Below are positions 8,559-18,168 of a stretch of 64,000 bases of DNA, one piece after another. The notes under the pieces are model-generated. The model saw nothing but the letters and a program-made list of their open reading frames with translations. It had not been told where the DNA came from and searched no databases. The DNA is taken from contig NZ_CP113056.1 in assembly GCF_026625645.1 (NCBI RefSeq), positions 1-64,000 of the forward strand, read 5' to 3'. The stretch is from Ancylobacter sp. SL191 (lineage in GTDB: Bacteria > Pseudomonadota > Alphaproteobacteria > Rhizobiales > Xanthobacteraceae). The position numbers were made by a program, and so were the translations under genes. Within the stretch, counting starts at the first letter, position 1. Each line of letters starts with the position of its first letter.

Positions 8559-9038
8559 TCACTCCACGTCGTGGCAGGGGGTGCCGGCGGCGTCCCAGGC
8601 GGGGCCGAGATCCTCAAGACCGGCTTCCATGCATTCGACATCGAGCTGCACCTCGCCGCCGCCGGAGAACAGGAAGCTCACCGTGCCGGAGGGCGCCGCG
8701 CTCTCCTCGAACTTCATGGCGAGCAGGTTGAGCACGGCCTGCTTGTTCTTCAGGTCGATGCCGCGCAGCCGCGCCGCCAGCACGCGCTCGACCCGCAGCC
8801 CGGAGCGGCGCCGCACGCAGGGCGCCGCCCGCGCCGCCGCGCCGATGGGCGCCTCGGGATCGGCCATCGCTTCGGCCTGGATGGCCTTCTCCCAGTCGAA
8901 ACGGTTCGCCAGCATGACGAAGCGGCGCTCCTTCGGCAGATAGGTCATCTCGCCGATGCTCACCACCGCGTCCTGCATATGCACCGAGAGAACGGCAAGG
9001 TCTTCCGCGTCCAGCGCGATCAGTTTCAGTCCGGCCAT
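8559..9038 (-). CDS. DUF2948 family protein
   Basis: A 159-residue protein beginning MAGLKLIALDAEDLAVLS, the typical DUF2948 start; upstream codons of the open frame are compositionally odd and rejected. Further matches are QDAVVSIGEMTYLPKERRF, ANRFDWE and LLAMKFEE. Function is unknown. In many Hyphomicrobiales this gene lies directly between murA and hisD. Here hisD follows after 230 bp, but murA lies 30 kb away on the same strand, which suggests a large insertion just upstream of this gene. Confidence 0.88.
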   Translation of the reverse strand: MAGLKLIALDAEDLAVLSVHMQDAVVSIGEMTYLPKERRFVMLANRFDWEKAIQAEAMADPEAPIGAAARAAPCVRRRSGLRVERVLAARLRGIDLKNKQAVLNLLAMKFEESAAPSGTVSFLFSGGGEVQLDVECMEAGLEDLGPAWDAAGTPCHDVE

Positions 9039-9214
9039 GATCTTCGTCTCCGCCACGTCGGTCGGCGCGCGCCCGCAAGCCGCGTCCCCGCCATCACAAG
9101 CGGCGTCCCGCGCCGCAACCTGTGAGCCGCAGATGGCGTTGGAAGCGGCGGCTGGCAAGGGGTGGGAGGAGGCTGGCGCCGTCTGGAAGCGGGGAGTCCG
9201 CTACCGTCGCGCCG

Positions 9215-9535
9215 TCAGGACCGGGCCTCGTCCGGCCATCCACGACTTGGGGCACGAGGGCGGGAAGGAAGTCGTCCCGCGATCCCCTCACTGTTCAGGT
9301 CGGCGGCGATGCGCTGCGGGCCCTTGCCGGCGGTATCTTCACGGAAGATGCGCCGGACGATCTCGGCCTCGGCGGCGATGATCTCGCGCTCGCCACGGAC
9401 CGGCTCGCCTCGGGCGTCGAGCGGCTTCACCACGCGATAGCCATAGGCCCGGCCGTCCTGCCTATCGGCCATGAGCTTCTGGACGCCAGGGTGGATCAGT
9501 AAGGCGCCGGACATGGCGCGATCGGAGGACTTCAA
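9215..9535 (-). pseudogene. Remnant of a large serine recombinase (recombinase domain only)
   Basis: An open stretch of 106 codons containing GRAYGYRVVKPLDARGEPVRG followed by EREIIAAEAEIVRRIFRED and KGPQRIAADLNSEGI, the beginning of the recombinase domain that follows the catalytic resolvase domain in large serine recombinases. The N-terminal catalytic domain with its serine and the zinc-ribbon C-terminus are absent, and both ends run into unrelated residues. It is a broken copy at the border between the housekeeping block and the inserted region, consistent with past integration. It may not be expressed. Confidence 0.75.
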
Positions 9536-9578
9536 GCGCGAGGCTCTCCTATTCAGGGCGCACCCACGGCCCAGGTCT

Positions 9579-11387
9579 TCAATAGCTCACATACACCCGG
9601 GCCTGGAGGTTGAAGTCGCCGGCCTGGGTATAGGTCGCGTCGGTGAGGGCGAAGCCGCCGACCAGGGTGGCCGTGAGGTTGCGGTTGAGGGTGTAGTCCA
9701 CGCCGAGGCCGATGCCGGCCAGTTCATAGTCGTTCCGCGGCACCGCCCCCAACACGCCCTGAAAGCCATAGGATCGGCCCCTGGACAGGTCCAGGAACGC
9801 ATAGGGCGAGGCTTGGTCGGATATGCCGGGCACCCCAAGCGCCGACAGGAGCGCGAAGGTGGGGGTGCGCAGCTCGTTGCGCCACACGAGGCCAGTGTCC
9901 ACGGTGGCGTCATCCAGCGTGTAGCCGCGCGTGGCATAGAGACCGCCGAGGCTCAGCTGCTCGGTGTCCGGCAAGGGCTGGCCCGCAGCCGTGCCCGAGA
10001 GGTCGCTCACCCAGCTAAAGCCGGACGGCAGGCGCGTCACCCGGTTAAGCTCGCCCGTGCCATACGCATAGATCACGTCGGTGACGCGCCCGCCGCTATA
10101 TGTGCTCCAGCGCGCGGCATCGTTGCCGCCGATCACCCCGCCCGGATTGCCGATGAGCTTGAGATCAAGGCTGGTGGTGCCGTAGGGATCCGAGCGCGAG
10201 ACCGACCAGCCGGCGATCAGCTCGAACAGGCCCGCACTCGCGCCGCCGATGTCGGCGCCTGTGAAATAGGTGGTGCGCGAGACCGTCTTGCCCGTGGCGC
10301 CAAGGATCAGGTCACCGCCATAGAGCCCTGGCACCAGATTGGAGACAGCGGTGCGGTAATAGACCGGGATTTCCAGTGTCGTATTGTCGAACGCGAAGGT
10401 GGTGCCCACCGCATTCTGCCGGGTGGACACATAGTTCGGCACGATTTCCAGGCTTTGGCGGGCACCGGTGGCAATCACCAGCCGCCCGGCTTGGCTGTAG
10501 TAGTTCGGCTGTTCCGAGCCGGTGCCGACCGTGGAAGGATCGCTCCAGAAATTCGGGCTGCCGGTGATCTGATAGGAAACGAAGCTCTGCGGAAGGCCCA
10601 GAATGGCCGCGCCGAAGCCCGCGAAATAGCGGTCGAAGCCGGTGGTGTGGGTGCCGGTGTTGGAATAGCCGGCGAACACCTGCCACGGCTTCTGCGGCGT
10701 CACTTCCAGCGTCAGCGTGCTGAGGCCGAGGTCGTCGCCGGGCGCGAACACGCCATTGACGCTGTGGTAGGGGAAGCGGTTGAGCCAGGCGAGGTCTTCC
10801 TCCAGGGGCTCGGCGGCGATGCGCTGGCCCGGGGCGGTACGCACGCGGCCCGCGAGATCGGTCTCCGTACCGGGCACGGCGCCCGACACCTTCACCGCGC
10901 CGGTGCGGAACTCCACCACCTGCAAAGTGAGCACGCCGCCCGTGACCTCCTGCGGCGGCAGCGTCACCGAGACGAAGGGATAGCCGGCGGTCCGATAGAC
11001 CTTGGCGATGGCGGCCTGGATGTCGGAGATGCGCTTGCGCGACAGGGGCTGGTCGAGGAAGGGCGCGAGGGCAGCACGAAGCGCCGCGCGGTCGATGTCG
11101 CCCACGGCACCGATGCGGACGCCCCGCTCTGGGCGCTTCGCCACATTCTCCTTTGGCCCGATCAGGCTGATGCCGGACACGACGACGCCAAGCGGCGTCT
11201 CGTCGAGGCTGCCGGCCAGATCCTGCGGGCCGATGACGAGGCGTCCCTGCCCGGAAATCACGGGCGGCAGATTGCGCTCCACCGGCGCGATCACCTGCGC
11301 GAAGGCCGGGACGGCGCCGAAGATGGAGACGCCCAGCGCAAGGGCACCGACGCGTGCGAGTGTCATGTCGCGTGAGGAGGCGGCCAT
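9579..11387 (-). CDS. Two-partner secretion transporter TpsB (ShlB/FhaC/HecB type)
   Basis: A 602-residue outer-membrane transporter of type Vb secretion. The ATG at 11387 gives a signal peptide (MAASSRDM..., cleavage near AFAQ). POTRA-like segments cover about residues 60-215 (SGISLIGPKENV; RISDIQAAIAKVYRTAGYPF; GGVLTLQVVE), followed by a predicted beta-barrel with GFDRYFAGFGAAILG, GLYATRGYTLDD and a final aromatic residue (ARVYVSY). It begins 5 bp after the stop of the large TpsA gene, so both form one operon and TpsA is the obvious substrate. A start at 11459 would place a long Pro-rich leader before the signal and overlap TpsA. Confidence 0.92.
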   Translation of the reverse strand: MAASSRDMTLARVGALALGVSIFGAVPAFAQVIAPVERNLPPVISGQGRLVIGPQDLAGSLDETPLGVVVSGISLIGPKENVAKRPERGVRIGAVGDIDRAALRAALAPFLDQPLSRKRISDIQAAIAKVYRTAGYPFVSVTLPPQEVTGGVLTLQVVEFRTGAVKVSGAVPGTETDLAGRVRTAPGQRIAAEPLEEDLAWLNRFPYHSVNGVFAPGDDLGLSTLTLEVTPQKPWQVFAGYSNTGTHTTGFDRYFAGFGAAILGLPQSFVSYQITGSPNFWSDPSTVGTGSEQPNYYSQAGRLVIATGARQSLEIVPNYVSTRQNAVGTTFAFDNTTLEIPVYYRTAVSNLVPGLYGGDLILGATGKTVSRTTYFTGADIGGASAGLFELIAGWSVSRSDPYGTTSLDLKLIGNPGGVIGGNDAARWSTYSGGRVTDVIYAYGTGELNRVTRLPSGFSWVSDLSGTAAGQPLPDTEQLSLGGLYATRGYTLDDATVDTGLVWRNELRTPTFALLSALGVPGISDQASPYAFLDLSRGRSYGFQGVLGAVPRNDYELAGIGLGVDYTLNRNLTATLVGGFALTDATYTQAGDFNLQARVYVSY

Positions 11388-11392
11388 GGCTC

Positions 11393-14300
11393 TCACCAGC
11401 CCCCAAAGCTCAGCCACGGGCCTGACGGCAGGTTGCTGGAAACCGGCAGAAGCGGGCATGGGCTGCTGCCGCCGCCGCAGGCAACGATCATTGGTGGCGG
11501 TTGAATCTGGATCGGCTGGTCGAGCGCGTCCAGGATCGTGCCGGTCGCGCGCGAAGCGGCCACCTGATCGGGGGCCTCCGTCTCGATGAAGGCGGGCATC
11601 TGCGATGGCCCGACCACCGTCAACGTGCCGGCGACATAGGCGAGGTCATAATTCGGCGACGCCGCCAGACTGCCTTGCACGATGGCATAGGTGCCCCTGA
11701 GCGACAGAGGTCCGGCAGTTGTTGTCAGTTCTCCGGTCAGCGTATCGCCATTTGTCAGCCCCAGCCCTCCGAGCACATAGGTGAACACCGGATTGGCCGT
11801 TCCCATCGGGCGGCTCTGATTGTCCGCTGTCACGACGAGGTGCCGAGGCAACACGTCCAGGGCCGCACCGACATAGGTCACGTCATAATTCGACGACGCG
11901 GCCAGCGTGCCCTGGGTGATGGCGTAACCGCCGACGTTCGACAGGGAGGAGGCCGCCGTGGTCAGGGCGCCGGACAAGGTGTCGCCATTGACGAGGCCCG
12001 CCCCACCGACGGCATAGGTGAAAGACGGCAGGCTGTCGCCATAGACCATGGCCTTGGCGTCGGCGGTGACGGTGAGCGCACGGGGCATGACGGTGAGGTT
12101 CGCGCCGACATAGGTCACGTCATAATTCGACGACGCGGCCAGCGTGCCCTGGGTGATGGCGTAGGCGCCGACATTCGACAGGGAGGACGCCGCCGTGGTC
12201 AGGGCGCCGGACAAGGTGTCGCCATTGACGAGCCCCGCCCCGCCAACCGCATAGGTGAGTGAGGGCGCGCTGTCGCCATAGACCATGGCCTTGGCGTCGG
12301 CGGTGACGGTGAGCGCACGGGGCATGACGGTGAGGTTCGCGCCGACATAGGTCACGTCATAATTGGACGACGCGGCCAGCGTGCCCTGGGTGATGGCGTA
12401 ACCGCCGACATTCGACAGGGAGGAGGCCGCCGTGGTCAGGGCGCCGGACAAGGTGTCACCATTGACCAAGCCACCGCCACCCACCGTGTATGTCAGCGCC
12501 GGAAGGCTATCTCCGTAGGCCATAGAAGCGGCATCGGCGGAGAGGGTGAGGGATCGCTGCGTGACGGAAAACTGGCCGTCCACATAAGCAAGGGTGTAGT
12601 TGCCGGACGCCGCGCCCGAGAGCGTGCCGCCCGCGGCGCTGGTGACATAGCTGCTGCCGACATTCGAGGTAGAGGCGGCGTTTGTCGTCACGCTGACAGC
12701 GGAGAGCAAGGCATCGCTCTGCCCGTTCTTCCAGCCGGTAGCCGCATAGCTCAGGGTGGGCACGCTGTCGCCATAGGCCATGGTGCCATCGGCCGCGGTG
12801 ACCGTCAGCGCGGCGGGTGTGACCGTCACCGTTCCCGAATAGACGAAGCGGGTCGAGCGACCGCCCCAGGACGTGCCGCTGCCCCCGGAAAGGATGGCGG
12901 CATAGGTTCCGACATCGCTCGAAGAGGTCACGCCCGAGGCATAGACCGGATTGCTCGTGACGGCATTGCCGTAGCCGCTGCCCGTTCCATAATACGCATA
13001 GGTCAAGGTCGGGCTGGAATCGCCATAGACCATGGTCCCGGTGGCATCGGCCCCGACAACGGCGGAGACCGCATAGAGTTCGGCGTAATGCAGCTGTCCA
13101 TCGCTGGACTGGCTCGCCACGGCATTGGGACGCGCCCAGACGGTCGTGAAATCCCAGCCGGCGGCGCTCGCCAGGGCGTAGAAGCCGCCGGAGGTCGTTG
13201 AACCGTCACGCATCTGCGCCGTGGTGAGGCCGGTCACGCCACTGGCGGAACCGGTGCCGACGGCACTGGCCTGTCCCGTCGTCTGCGTGTTGTAGAACGA
13301 CGCTGTGACGGAGTCGGCCATTTGGTTGTCGCCGATCAGCCCGCCAATACCGGTGCTTGTGCTGGCGGTGACGGAACCGGTGGCATAGACCCTGAGGAGA
13401 ACGCCCTGGTTGCTGCCCACGAGCCCGCCGACATAGGAGGTGCCGCTGACGGCGCCTGTGGCGTAGGAATCGGAGATCGTCCAGTTACCGGATCCGTGTG
13501 CATTTGTGCCGACCAGCCCGCCGACAAGGGCGTCACCGCTGACTATTCCCGTGGCATAGGCCCCGGTGATTGTTCCGGTATTCACGGCAACAAGCCCGCC
13601 GACCTGGAGGCCGCCGGTCACCGTGGTAGACGTGTAAACATTGGTGATGATGCCATGATTGATGCCGGCAAGGCTGCCCACGGCGGCATCGCCGGTCACG
13701 CTGCCGCCGACCAGGCCCAGATTGAAGACCTTTGCGCCGGCACCGATGTCGCTGAACAAGCCGACGCCCGTCTGACCGCCGCGGTTGATGAACAGCCCGG
13801 AAATGACGTGGTTCTGTCCGTCGAGGGCACCGAAGAATAAGTTGGATGTGCTCCCGATCGGCGCGAAACCCGCGCCGCCGTTCCAGCTCGTGGTGGCGCT
13901 GGCATCAATGTCCCGGCCCAGCGCGTAGATAGCGTAGAGATTGGTATTCATGTCCTGGAGATCCTGGACCGTATTCACCAGCATGTAGGCGGTGAGCGAT
14001 CCGGAGCCGATGTTCGAGGAGTAATCGGTTGGAGCGGCATAACTGCTCGGGTTGTAGAAGAGCGAGACGCTGCTACCCGCGCTGAGGGTCGCGCCCGCGC
14101 CGAACGTGACCGTACCGGTCCCCGTGCCCGTATTATCGGCGTGCAGCACGATGGACGAGCCTGCGCCGCCGGTGATGTCGGCATTCACCGCGATGGAGCC
14201 ATAGGCCGACAGGGTCAGCGTTGAACCGCTGCTCCAGGTCACGGCATTGGCCACCGTGATATTGCCGGCCTGCGAGCCGTCGGACCCCGTCGTGACCACC

Positions 14301-15859
14301 ACATTGGCGGTGGCGAGGGCATTGGTCAGTGTCGTGACATTGAGAATGCTGTTGTTGGCGGCGGCATTGAAGCCGGACATCCCGCTGCTCGAAGCGCTTG
14401 AGATGGTCAGATTATAGGGGTCGAGCAGCAGCGTGCCGAAGGCGCCGCGTTCGCTGCGCAGATCCGCCGCCCCCTCATAGGCGAGTAGCGCCTTGCCCGA
14501 GACTTCCGCATCGCCGCCCGAAGCCGCGCCGGCGCCGGTCGCGGAGATGGTGCCGGCAAAGCGCGTCTGTCCGTCCGACCACACCACGATCCGCCCACCG
14601 GCCCCCGCCGTGCCGTCGGCGCGGATGGCGGCGCCCGACTCGACGGTCGTGGTCCGTGCGGTCGCTACGTCTTCCGCCAGATATCTGGTCGTGGCGTCAT
14701 AGCCGCCCTGATAGTCGCCGCCGACGAGCGCCAGCCCGCCGGCAGTGCCGCTCGCATCCAGTTCTGCCCCGGAAGCCAGCGCGATGTCCCGGCCGGTCAC
14801 AACGATGGTGCCGCCCGTATCCCCCTCGCCCCTGGCATCAAGCTTTCCCGACACCTTCACCGTGCCGCCGGAAACGCGGATCTCGCCGCCCTTGGCCTTG
14901 CCGTTGCTGGCCGGCGCGCGCGCGGAAACCTTCTGGCTGACGGTGACACTTCCACCGTCGCCGGCAGTCAGGAAGATACGTCCGCCCTTGCTGGCGACAC
15001 CGGTGGCCTTGGTGATGCTGGCCGTGTTGCCGGCCAGCGCATAGACATTGCCGCCATTCGCCTTCAGCTCTGCCTCGGCGGCCCTGATGACACCGGTGGT
15101 CTTGGCCTGCGTATCGCCGCCGCCCACCTTCACCACGAACTTGCCGTCTGAGAGGGCTGCGTCGCGCACCAGCACCTCATAGCCGGCGGCAAGGCCCACT
15201 GTGCCGTTGGGCGCGGTGATGGTGCCGGCATTCTCGACCTTGCGGGCGATCAGCGCCACGTCGCCGCCCAACGATCCGATGGTGCCGTAATTGATAACGT
15301 TCGCGGGGCTGGAGCCGCGGAAGGTTATGGCCCCGCCGGCATTGAACTCGGCGTCGGAGACGTCATGGGTGGAGGCGATGAAGCTGCCGCCCGTCGTCAC
15401 CTGCCCGGTTGGGCCGACGGTGATGCCGTTGGGATTGACCAGATAGAGGCTGCCGGAGGCAGAAAGGCTGCCGTCGATCTGCGAGCGCGAGAAGCCTGTG
15501 ACGCGGTTCAATGTGGCGCCCGTGCCGTTCTCCACGCGCACGGTGTTCCCTGCCCCGACGGAAAAGGCGCCCCAGGTGATGATGGCATTGCGTGATGACT
15601 GGGTGATCAGCACGCTGGTGCCCGACGGCGGGGAAATCGTCGCGCGGCCCGAGACCACCGTTCCGCCGGTGGGAAGTTCACCGGCGGCCGCCGCCCGGGT
15701 CGATAAGGCGGTCGTTGCCAGAAGCACGGCTACCAGCCGGGCCGAACGGCGCAGCGCGACCTCCCCCGGCCCGAGCGCCCCGGTGCGGCGCGCGGCTGTG
15801 CGGCCGGGCGGGAGCAGTGTTGCGCGCCTGCAGGTCATTCGATGACGCCTTGCCTTCAA
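11393..15859 (-). CDS. Two-partner secretion exoprotein TpsA (filamentous haemagglutinin type)
   Basis: A 1488-residue secreted beta-helical protein. After an extended basic N-terminus and a hydrophobic signal (LVAVLLATTALSTRAAAAG, near 40-59) the TPS domain spans about 60-170 with the hallmark LYLVNPNGITVGPTGQV and NRV-type motif. Then come helical repeats, GLUG-like motifs near 700-860 (VGGLVGTNAHGSG, YATGAVSGTSYVGGLVG) and, from about 980 to 1400, MBG/YDG-type repeats (YGDS-P-LTY, NGDTLSGALTT). The C-terminal 60 residues are Pro-rich with a small Cys pair (VACGGGSSPCPL). Probably an adhesin or biofilm factor. Start is uncertain: Met8 would also work. The partner transporter gene lies 5 bp downstream. 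Confidence 0.9.
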   Translation of the reverse strand: MKARRHRMTCRRATLLPPGRTAARRTGALGPGEVALRRSARLVAVLLATTALSTRAAAAGELPTGGTVVSGRATISPPSGTSVLITQSSRNAIITWGAFSVGAGNTVRVENGTGATLNRVTGFSRSQIDGSLSASGSLYLVNPNGITVGPTGQVTTGGSFIASTHDVSDAEFNAGGAITFRGSSPANVINYGTIGSLGGDVALIARKVENAGTITAPNGTVGLAAGYEVLVRDAALSDGKFVVKVGGGDTQAKTTGVIRAAEAELKANGGNVYALAGNTASITKATGVASKGGRIFLTAGDGGSVTVSQKVSARAPASNGKAKGGEIRVSGGTVKVSGKLDARGEGDTGGTIVVTGRDIALASGAELDASGTAGGLALVGGDYQGGYDATTRYLAEDVATARTTTVESGAAIRADGTAGAGGRIVVWSDGQTRFAGTISATGAGAASGGDAEVSGKALLAYEGAADLRSERGAFGTLLLDPYNLTISSASSSGMSGFNAAANNSILNVTTLTNALATANVVVTTGSDGSQAGNITVANAVTWSSGSTLTLSAYGSIAVNADITGGAGSSIVLHADNTGTGTGTVTFGAGATLSAGSSVSLFYNPSSYAAPTDYSSNIGSGSLTAYMLVNTVQDLQDMNTNLYAIYALGRDIDASATTSWNGGAGFAPIGSTSNLFFGALDGQNHVISGLFINRGGQTGVGLFSDIGAGAKVFNLGLVGGSVTGDAAVGSLAGINHGIITNVYTSTTVTGGLQVGGLVAVNTGTITGAYATGIVSGDALVGGLVGTNAHGSGNWTISDSYATGAVSGTSYVGGLVGSNQGVLLRVYATGSVTASTSTGIGGLIGDNQMADSVTASFYNTQTTGQASAVGTGSASGVTGLTTAQMRDGSTTSGGFYALASAAGWDFTTVWARPNAVASQSSDGQLHYAELYAVSAVVGADATGTMVYGDSSPTLTYAYYGTGSGYGNAVTSNPVYASGVTSSSDVGTYAAILSGGSGTSWGGRSTRFVYSGTVTVTPAALTVTAADGTMAYGDSVPTLSYAATGWKNGQSDALLSAVSVTTNAASTSNVGSSYVTSAAGGTLSGAASGNYTLAYVDGQFSVTQRSLTLSADAASMAYGDSLPALTYTVGGGGLVNGDTLSGALTTAASSLSNVGGYAITQGTLAASSNYDVTYVGANLTVMPRALTVTADAKAMVYGDSAPSLTYAVGGAGLVNGDTLSGALTTAASSLSNVGAYAITQGTLAASSNYDVTYVGANLTVMPRALTVTADAKAMVYGDSLPSFTYAVGGAGLVNGDTLSGALTTAASSLSNVGGYAITQGTLAASSNYDVTYVGAALDVLPRHLVVTADNQSRPMGTANPVFTYVLGGLGLTNGDTLTGELTTTAGPLSLRGTYAIVQGSLAASPNYDLAYVAGTLTVVGPSQMPAFIETEAPDQVAASRATGTILDALDQPIQIQPPPMIVACGGGSSPCPLLPVSSNLPSGPWLSFGGW
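11869..12480. repeat. Near-identical tandem 237-bp repeats inside tpsA
   Basis: The segment beginning CGTCATAATT recurs at 11881, 12118 and 12355, exactly 237 bp apart, and encodes 79-residue MBG-type units. The copies differ at only a few positions, while a fourth neighbouring unit further up the gene is clearly diverged. Such a run points to recent duplication and can expand or contract by recombination without changing frame. Confidence 0.9.
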
Positions 15860-15978
15860 TCGTCCGGCGGAAACAAGCCGCGGCGTGGGGCGCGCCTCAT
15901 CCCCAGCAGCCCTTCAGGGCACCGGTGAAACAGGAACTGATGGATCAATCGGGCGCCGGACGGCGGTGCCGCGGGCGC

Positions 15979-16401
15979 TCAACCTTCCCGGTTGGGCGTG
16001 CCGAGCACGTGGGTATTGGGCGGCAGCATGACCTGATCGAACGTCTGGGTGAACATGGCCGCAGCAAAGAACGCGACGGCGTGAAGCGTCTCGTTGCCCG
16101 TATTGACGATGTCATGCCGCACATTAGCGGGCAGAGCGAAGACACTTCCCGGCCCGATGGCCTGGGTGCCATCCTCCATCAGCAGCTCGCCTTTTCCAGA
16201 CAGGATATACTGGGTTTCCTCCGTGGCATCGGTGTGCCAGCCCAGGCGTCCGCCGGAAGGGATTTCGTAAACGATGGTCGAGGATTGGGTAGCGCCATGC
16301 CCACCGCAGGTGGCGAAGGCGCCCAGCCAGTTGACCGCCGGATCAGTCGCCCCCTGCACGTGATTGCGCGCAATGTTCTCTGAGACAACAATGGGTACCA
16401 T
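15979..16401 (-). CDS. Cupin-domain protein
   Basis: A 140-residue single cupin. Motif 1 reads GGRLGWHTDATEETQYILSG with His and Glu metal-ligand candidates (H55, E60 region), and motif 2 includes GPGSVFALPANVRHDIVNTG with a third His. The lack of the second His of HxH (HTD) is common in small cupins. It could be an isomerase, dioxygenase or effector-binding protein; no neighbour fixes the function. It is 577 bp from the nearest upstream gene's start region and downstream of a winged-helix regulator on the same strand, so the two might be linked, although a 277-bp gap separates them. Confidence 0.8.
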   Translation of the reverse strand: MVPIVVSENIARNHVQGATDPAVNWLGAFATCGGHGATQSSTIVYEIPSGGRLGWHTDATEETQYILSGKGELLMEDGTQAIGPGSVFALPANVRHDIVNTGNETLHAVAFFAAAMFTQTFDQVMLPPNTHVLGTPNREG

Positions 16402-16678
16402 GGCATCCCCCGATGGTAATGTTGCGATCGCGTGCGCGCCGACGCTGCCCGGCGCTCGGTCAGCGACGCAGGCGCGCGCTGAAAGTCACCTGATCGACCT
16501 CTTCCCCAGAAGCCGCGCTCAAGCTGGAGAGACATTAGAAGCGCCGTTCCGGAAGTGTTACGGAACTTTTCGCCTGCATATTCTCGGAAGTGGGGAAGCA
16601 ATTTCCGCCGGTTCTGAGATACCAGCCCTTCAGGAGGCTGATCCAGGCGGCACGGCCGACGCTTTATTTCGCGCCTAA

Positions 16679-17587
16679 CTAGAGGCCCGCTATGGCCGCA
16701 TCTATAGATTGCGCACTGGCGGCATCCGTTGAAACCAGTTTTTCCATGGCCATCCGGTAGACGAGATCATTGCCGGCCATGGTATCGGCCAGGAACCGCT
16801 CGAAGCCGGCGCGGCAGGCCGGGGTGACGGCGACACTGTTTCCCAACAGCCGGACAAAGCCCAGGCTCTCCGCCTCCCGCAGCAACTTGCGGACATGGGT
16901 GCGCGACACCCCGAAGCTGTCGCCGATCCTAACGAACGACACCTTCGGCACCCCATGATCGTCCTGATCGCTGCACAGATGCATGAGCTTGGTCAGGATC
17001 ATATGGCCGGCCTGACGCGGCAGAAAGAACGTAATCACCGGATTCGCCAGGATGAACTGCTGCGCATGCGCCAGAAACGCGACGCTCACTTCCCGAGCCG
17101 CGCGATGAAAGGCCGGATCCCGTCGCATCGGCTCGGGATATCCAGGGTGGGGGAACATTGCATGCAATGGATGAAAATAAACAATCAGCGAGCGCTGGTC
17201 GTGGGCCAGCATCTTTTCAGTGGGCGCAATCAAAGTGCTGCGTCTGTCGCGTTGAGCTGGAAAGGTCGTGATATATTCTCGATCGATAAGTCGGCGCACA
17301 ATATCATGGGTGCGACGGCCGCTTGCCATACCAAGGGCCTCCATCCGACTTTTCAGCAGCTGCATGGTCGGCCAGGTGGAGCGCACATCGGGGCGGTAGC
17401 CCGCGTCCATGATGATGACATTGAAGAAGATGGACGCGGTCCCGCCATCGATCAGCAACCGGTTATCCGCCGGCTGGTTCTCGTGCAGGTCGAGCATTTC
17501 GCGGATATAAATGTCTCGCGACATCCTGAAATGCGGATGGGCGAGAATCTCGTCTGCCGACAACACGAGCCGGATGGCGCTCACCAT
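16679..17587 (-). CDS. Winged-helix transcriptional regulator-like protein, two HTH regions
   Basis: A 302-residue protein I cannot assign to a named family. A MarR-like segment near residues 75-120 (PTMQLLKSRMEALGMASGRR, then IVRRLIDREYITTFPAQRDRR with a wing-like RDRRS) is followed by a hydrophobic linker. A second winged helix lies near 215-260 (VSFVRIGDSFGVSRTHVRKLL, EAESLGFVRLLG). Two wHTH units in one chain resemble small regulators of two-domain MarR type found in Bradyrhizobium relatives. It is divergent from the riboswitch-controlled nrd genes with about 250 bp between them, so it might control them or itself, but no evidence ties it to ribonucleotide reduction. Confidence 0.6.
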   Translation of the reverse strand: MVSAIRLVLSADEILAHPHFRMSRDIYIREMLDLHENQPADNRLLIDGGTASIFFNVIIMDAGYRPDVRSTWPTMQLLKSRMEALGMASGRRTHDIVRRLIDREYITTFPAQRDRRSTLIAPTEKMLAHDQRSLIVYFHPLHAMFPHPGYPEPMRRDPAFHRAAREVSVAFLAHAQQFILANPVITFFLPRQAGHMILTKLMHLCSDQDDHGVPKVSFVRIGDSFGVSRTHVRKLLREAESLGFVRLLGNSVAVTPACRAGFERFLADTMAGNDLVYRMAMEKLVSTDAASAQSIDAAIAGL

Positions 17588-17836
17588 AGTTCCCCTCGCG
17601 CGCGCTCCTCAATGAGGTGGGCGAGATACTATCGATCCTAAAAGGCCAATGCACGCGCAGCAGGCCAGCTCGTTCAAACGCGCCGCCCCATCATCGAACA
17701 GCGTGAGATCCCAGCGGCGGCAGATATGCCCAATCCATGTGGCGGGGCACTCCACGATGCCGGTCGCTGGCCGATGAGTTCAGGGCTTGGATCTTTCAGT
17801 TTCGACAAATCCCTCCTCAATCGAGATACGACACTG

Positions 17837-17883
17837 AAACCATATGTTGACCAACTTTGGGCGCCGATGCCTATATGTTGACG
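17837..17883 (+). promoter_or_regulatory. Tandem NrdR-like boxes overlapping the nrdA promoter
   Basis: Two related sites, cores CCATATGTTG (17840-17849) and CTATATGTTG (17871-17880), lie exactly 31 bp apart. They match 8 and 9 of 10 core positions of the NrdR box consensus (CwAtATaTwG), and NrdR boxes are normally paired at about 31-32 bp. TTGACC (17847) and TATATG (17872) could be -35 and -10 elements with a 19-bp spacer, so NrdR would compete with polymerase. Start of the riboswitch follows immediately. Confidence 0.6.
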
Positions 17884-18074
17884 CTTCGGTCCCCTGAGTC
17901 GTTTGGTTCAGGGGCTAAGAGGGAAGCCGGTGAGCCTTATGAGGCGATGCCGGCGCTGCCCCCGCAACTGTAAGCGGCGAGCCTGTCGTCCATTCAGCGT
18001 CACTGGAACGAGAGTTCCGGGAAGGCCGGACGAAAGGCGGTGACCCGCGAGCCAGGAGACCTGCCGTAGCAACA
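17884..18074 (+). promoter_or_regulatory. Cobalamin (B12) riboswitch
   Basis: The leader contains the ordered conserved blocks of the class I cobalamin riboswitch: a P2-P3 arm with AAGAGGGAAGCCGGTG (near 17919-17934), the B12 box region GCTGCCCCCGCAACTGTAAG (17955-17974), a GGGAAGGC element (18018-18025), and GACCCGCGAGCCAGGAGACC (18042-18061). It precedes nrdA by 120 bp on the same strand. Binding of adenosylcobalamin normally switches expression off. Controlling a B12-independent class I reductase this way makes sense if a B12-dependent class II reductase exists elsewhere in the genome (inference). Confidence 0.95.
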
Positions 18075-18168
18075 TAGTCGTCCCTGGGCGGGGTGTCCCG
18101 GTGGTGCGTTCGCGCGTCCGCCGGTGATTTATGCCGTCGGCCGCGCCGATGCGTCGCTCGGCCTTTGC

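Noticed and set aside
9471..11375. Plus-strand 634-codon frame opposite the TpsB gene
   Set aside because: TpsB has clear POTRA and barrel motifs; the antisense product has no family features.
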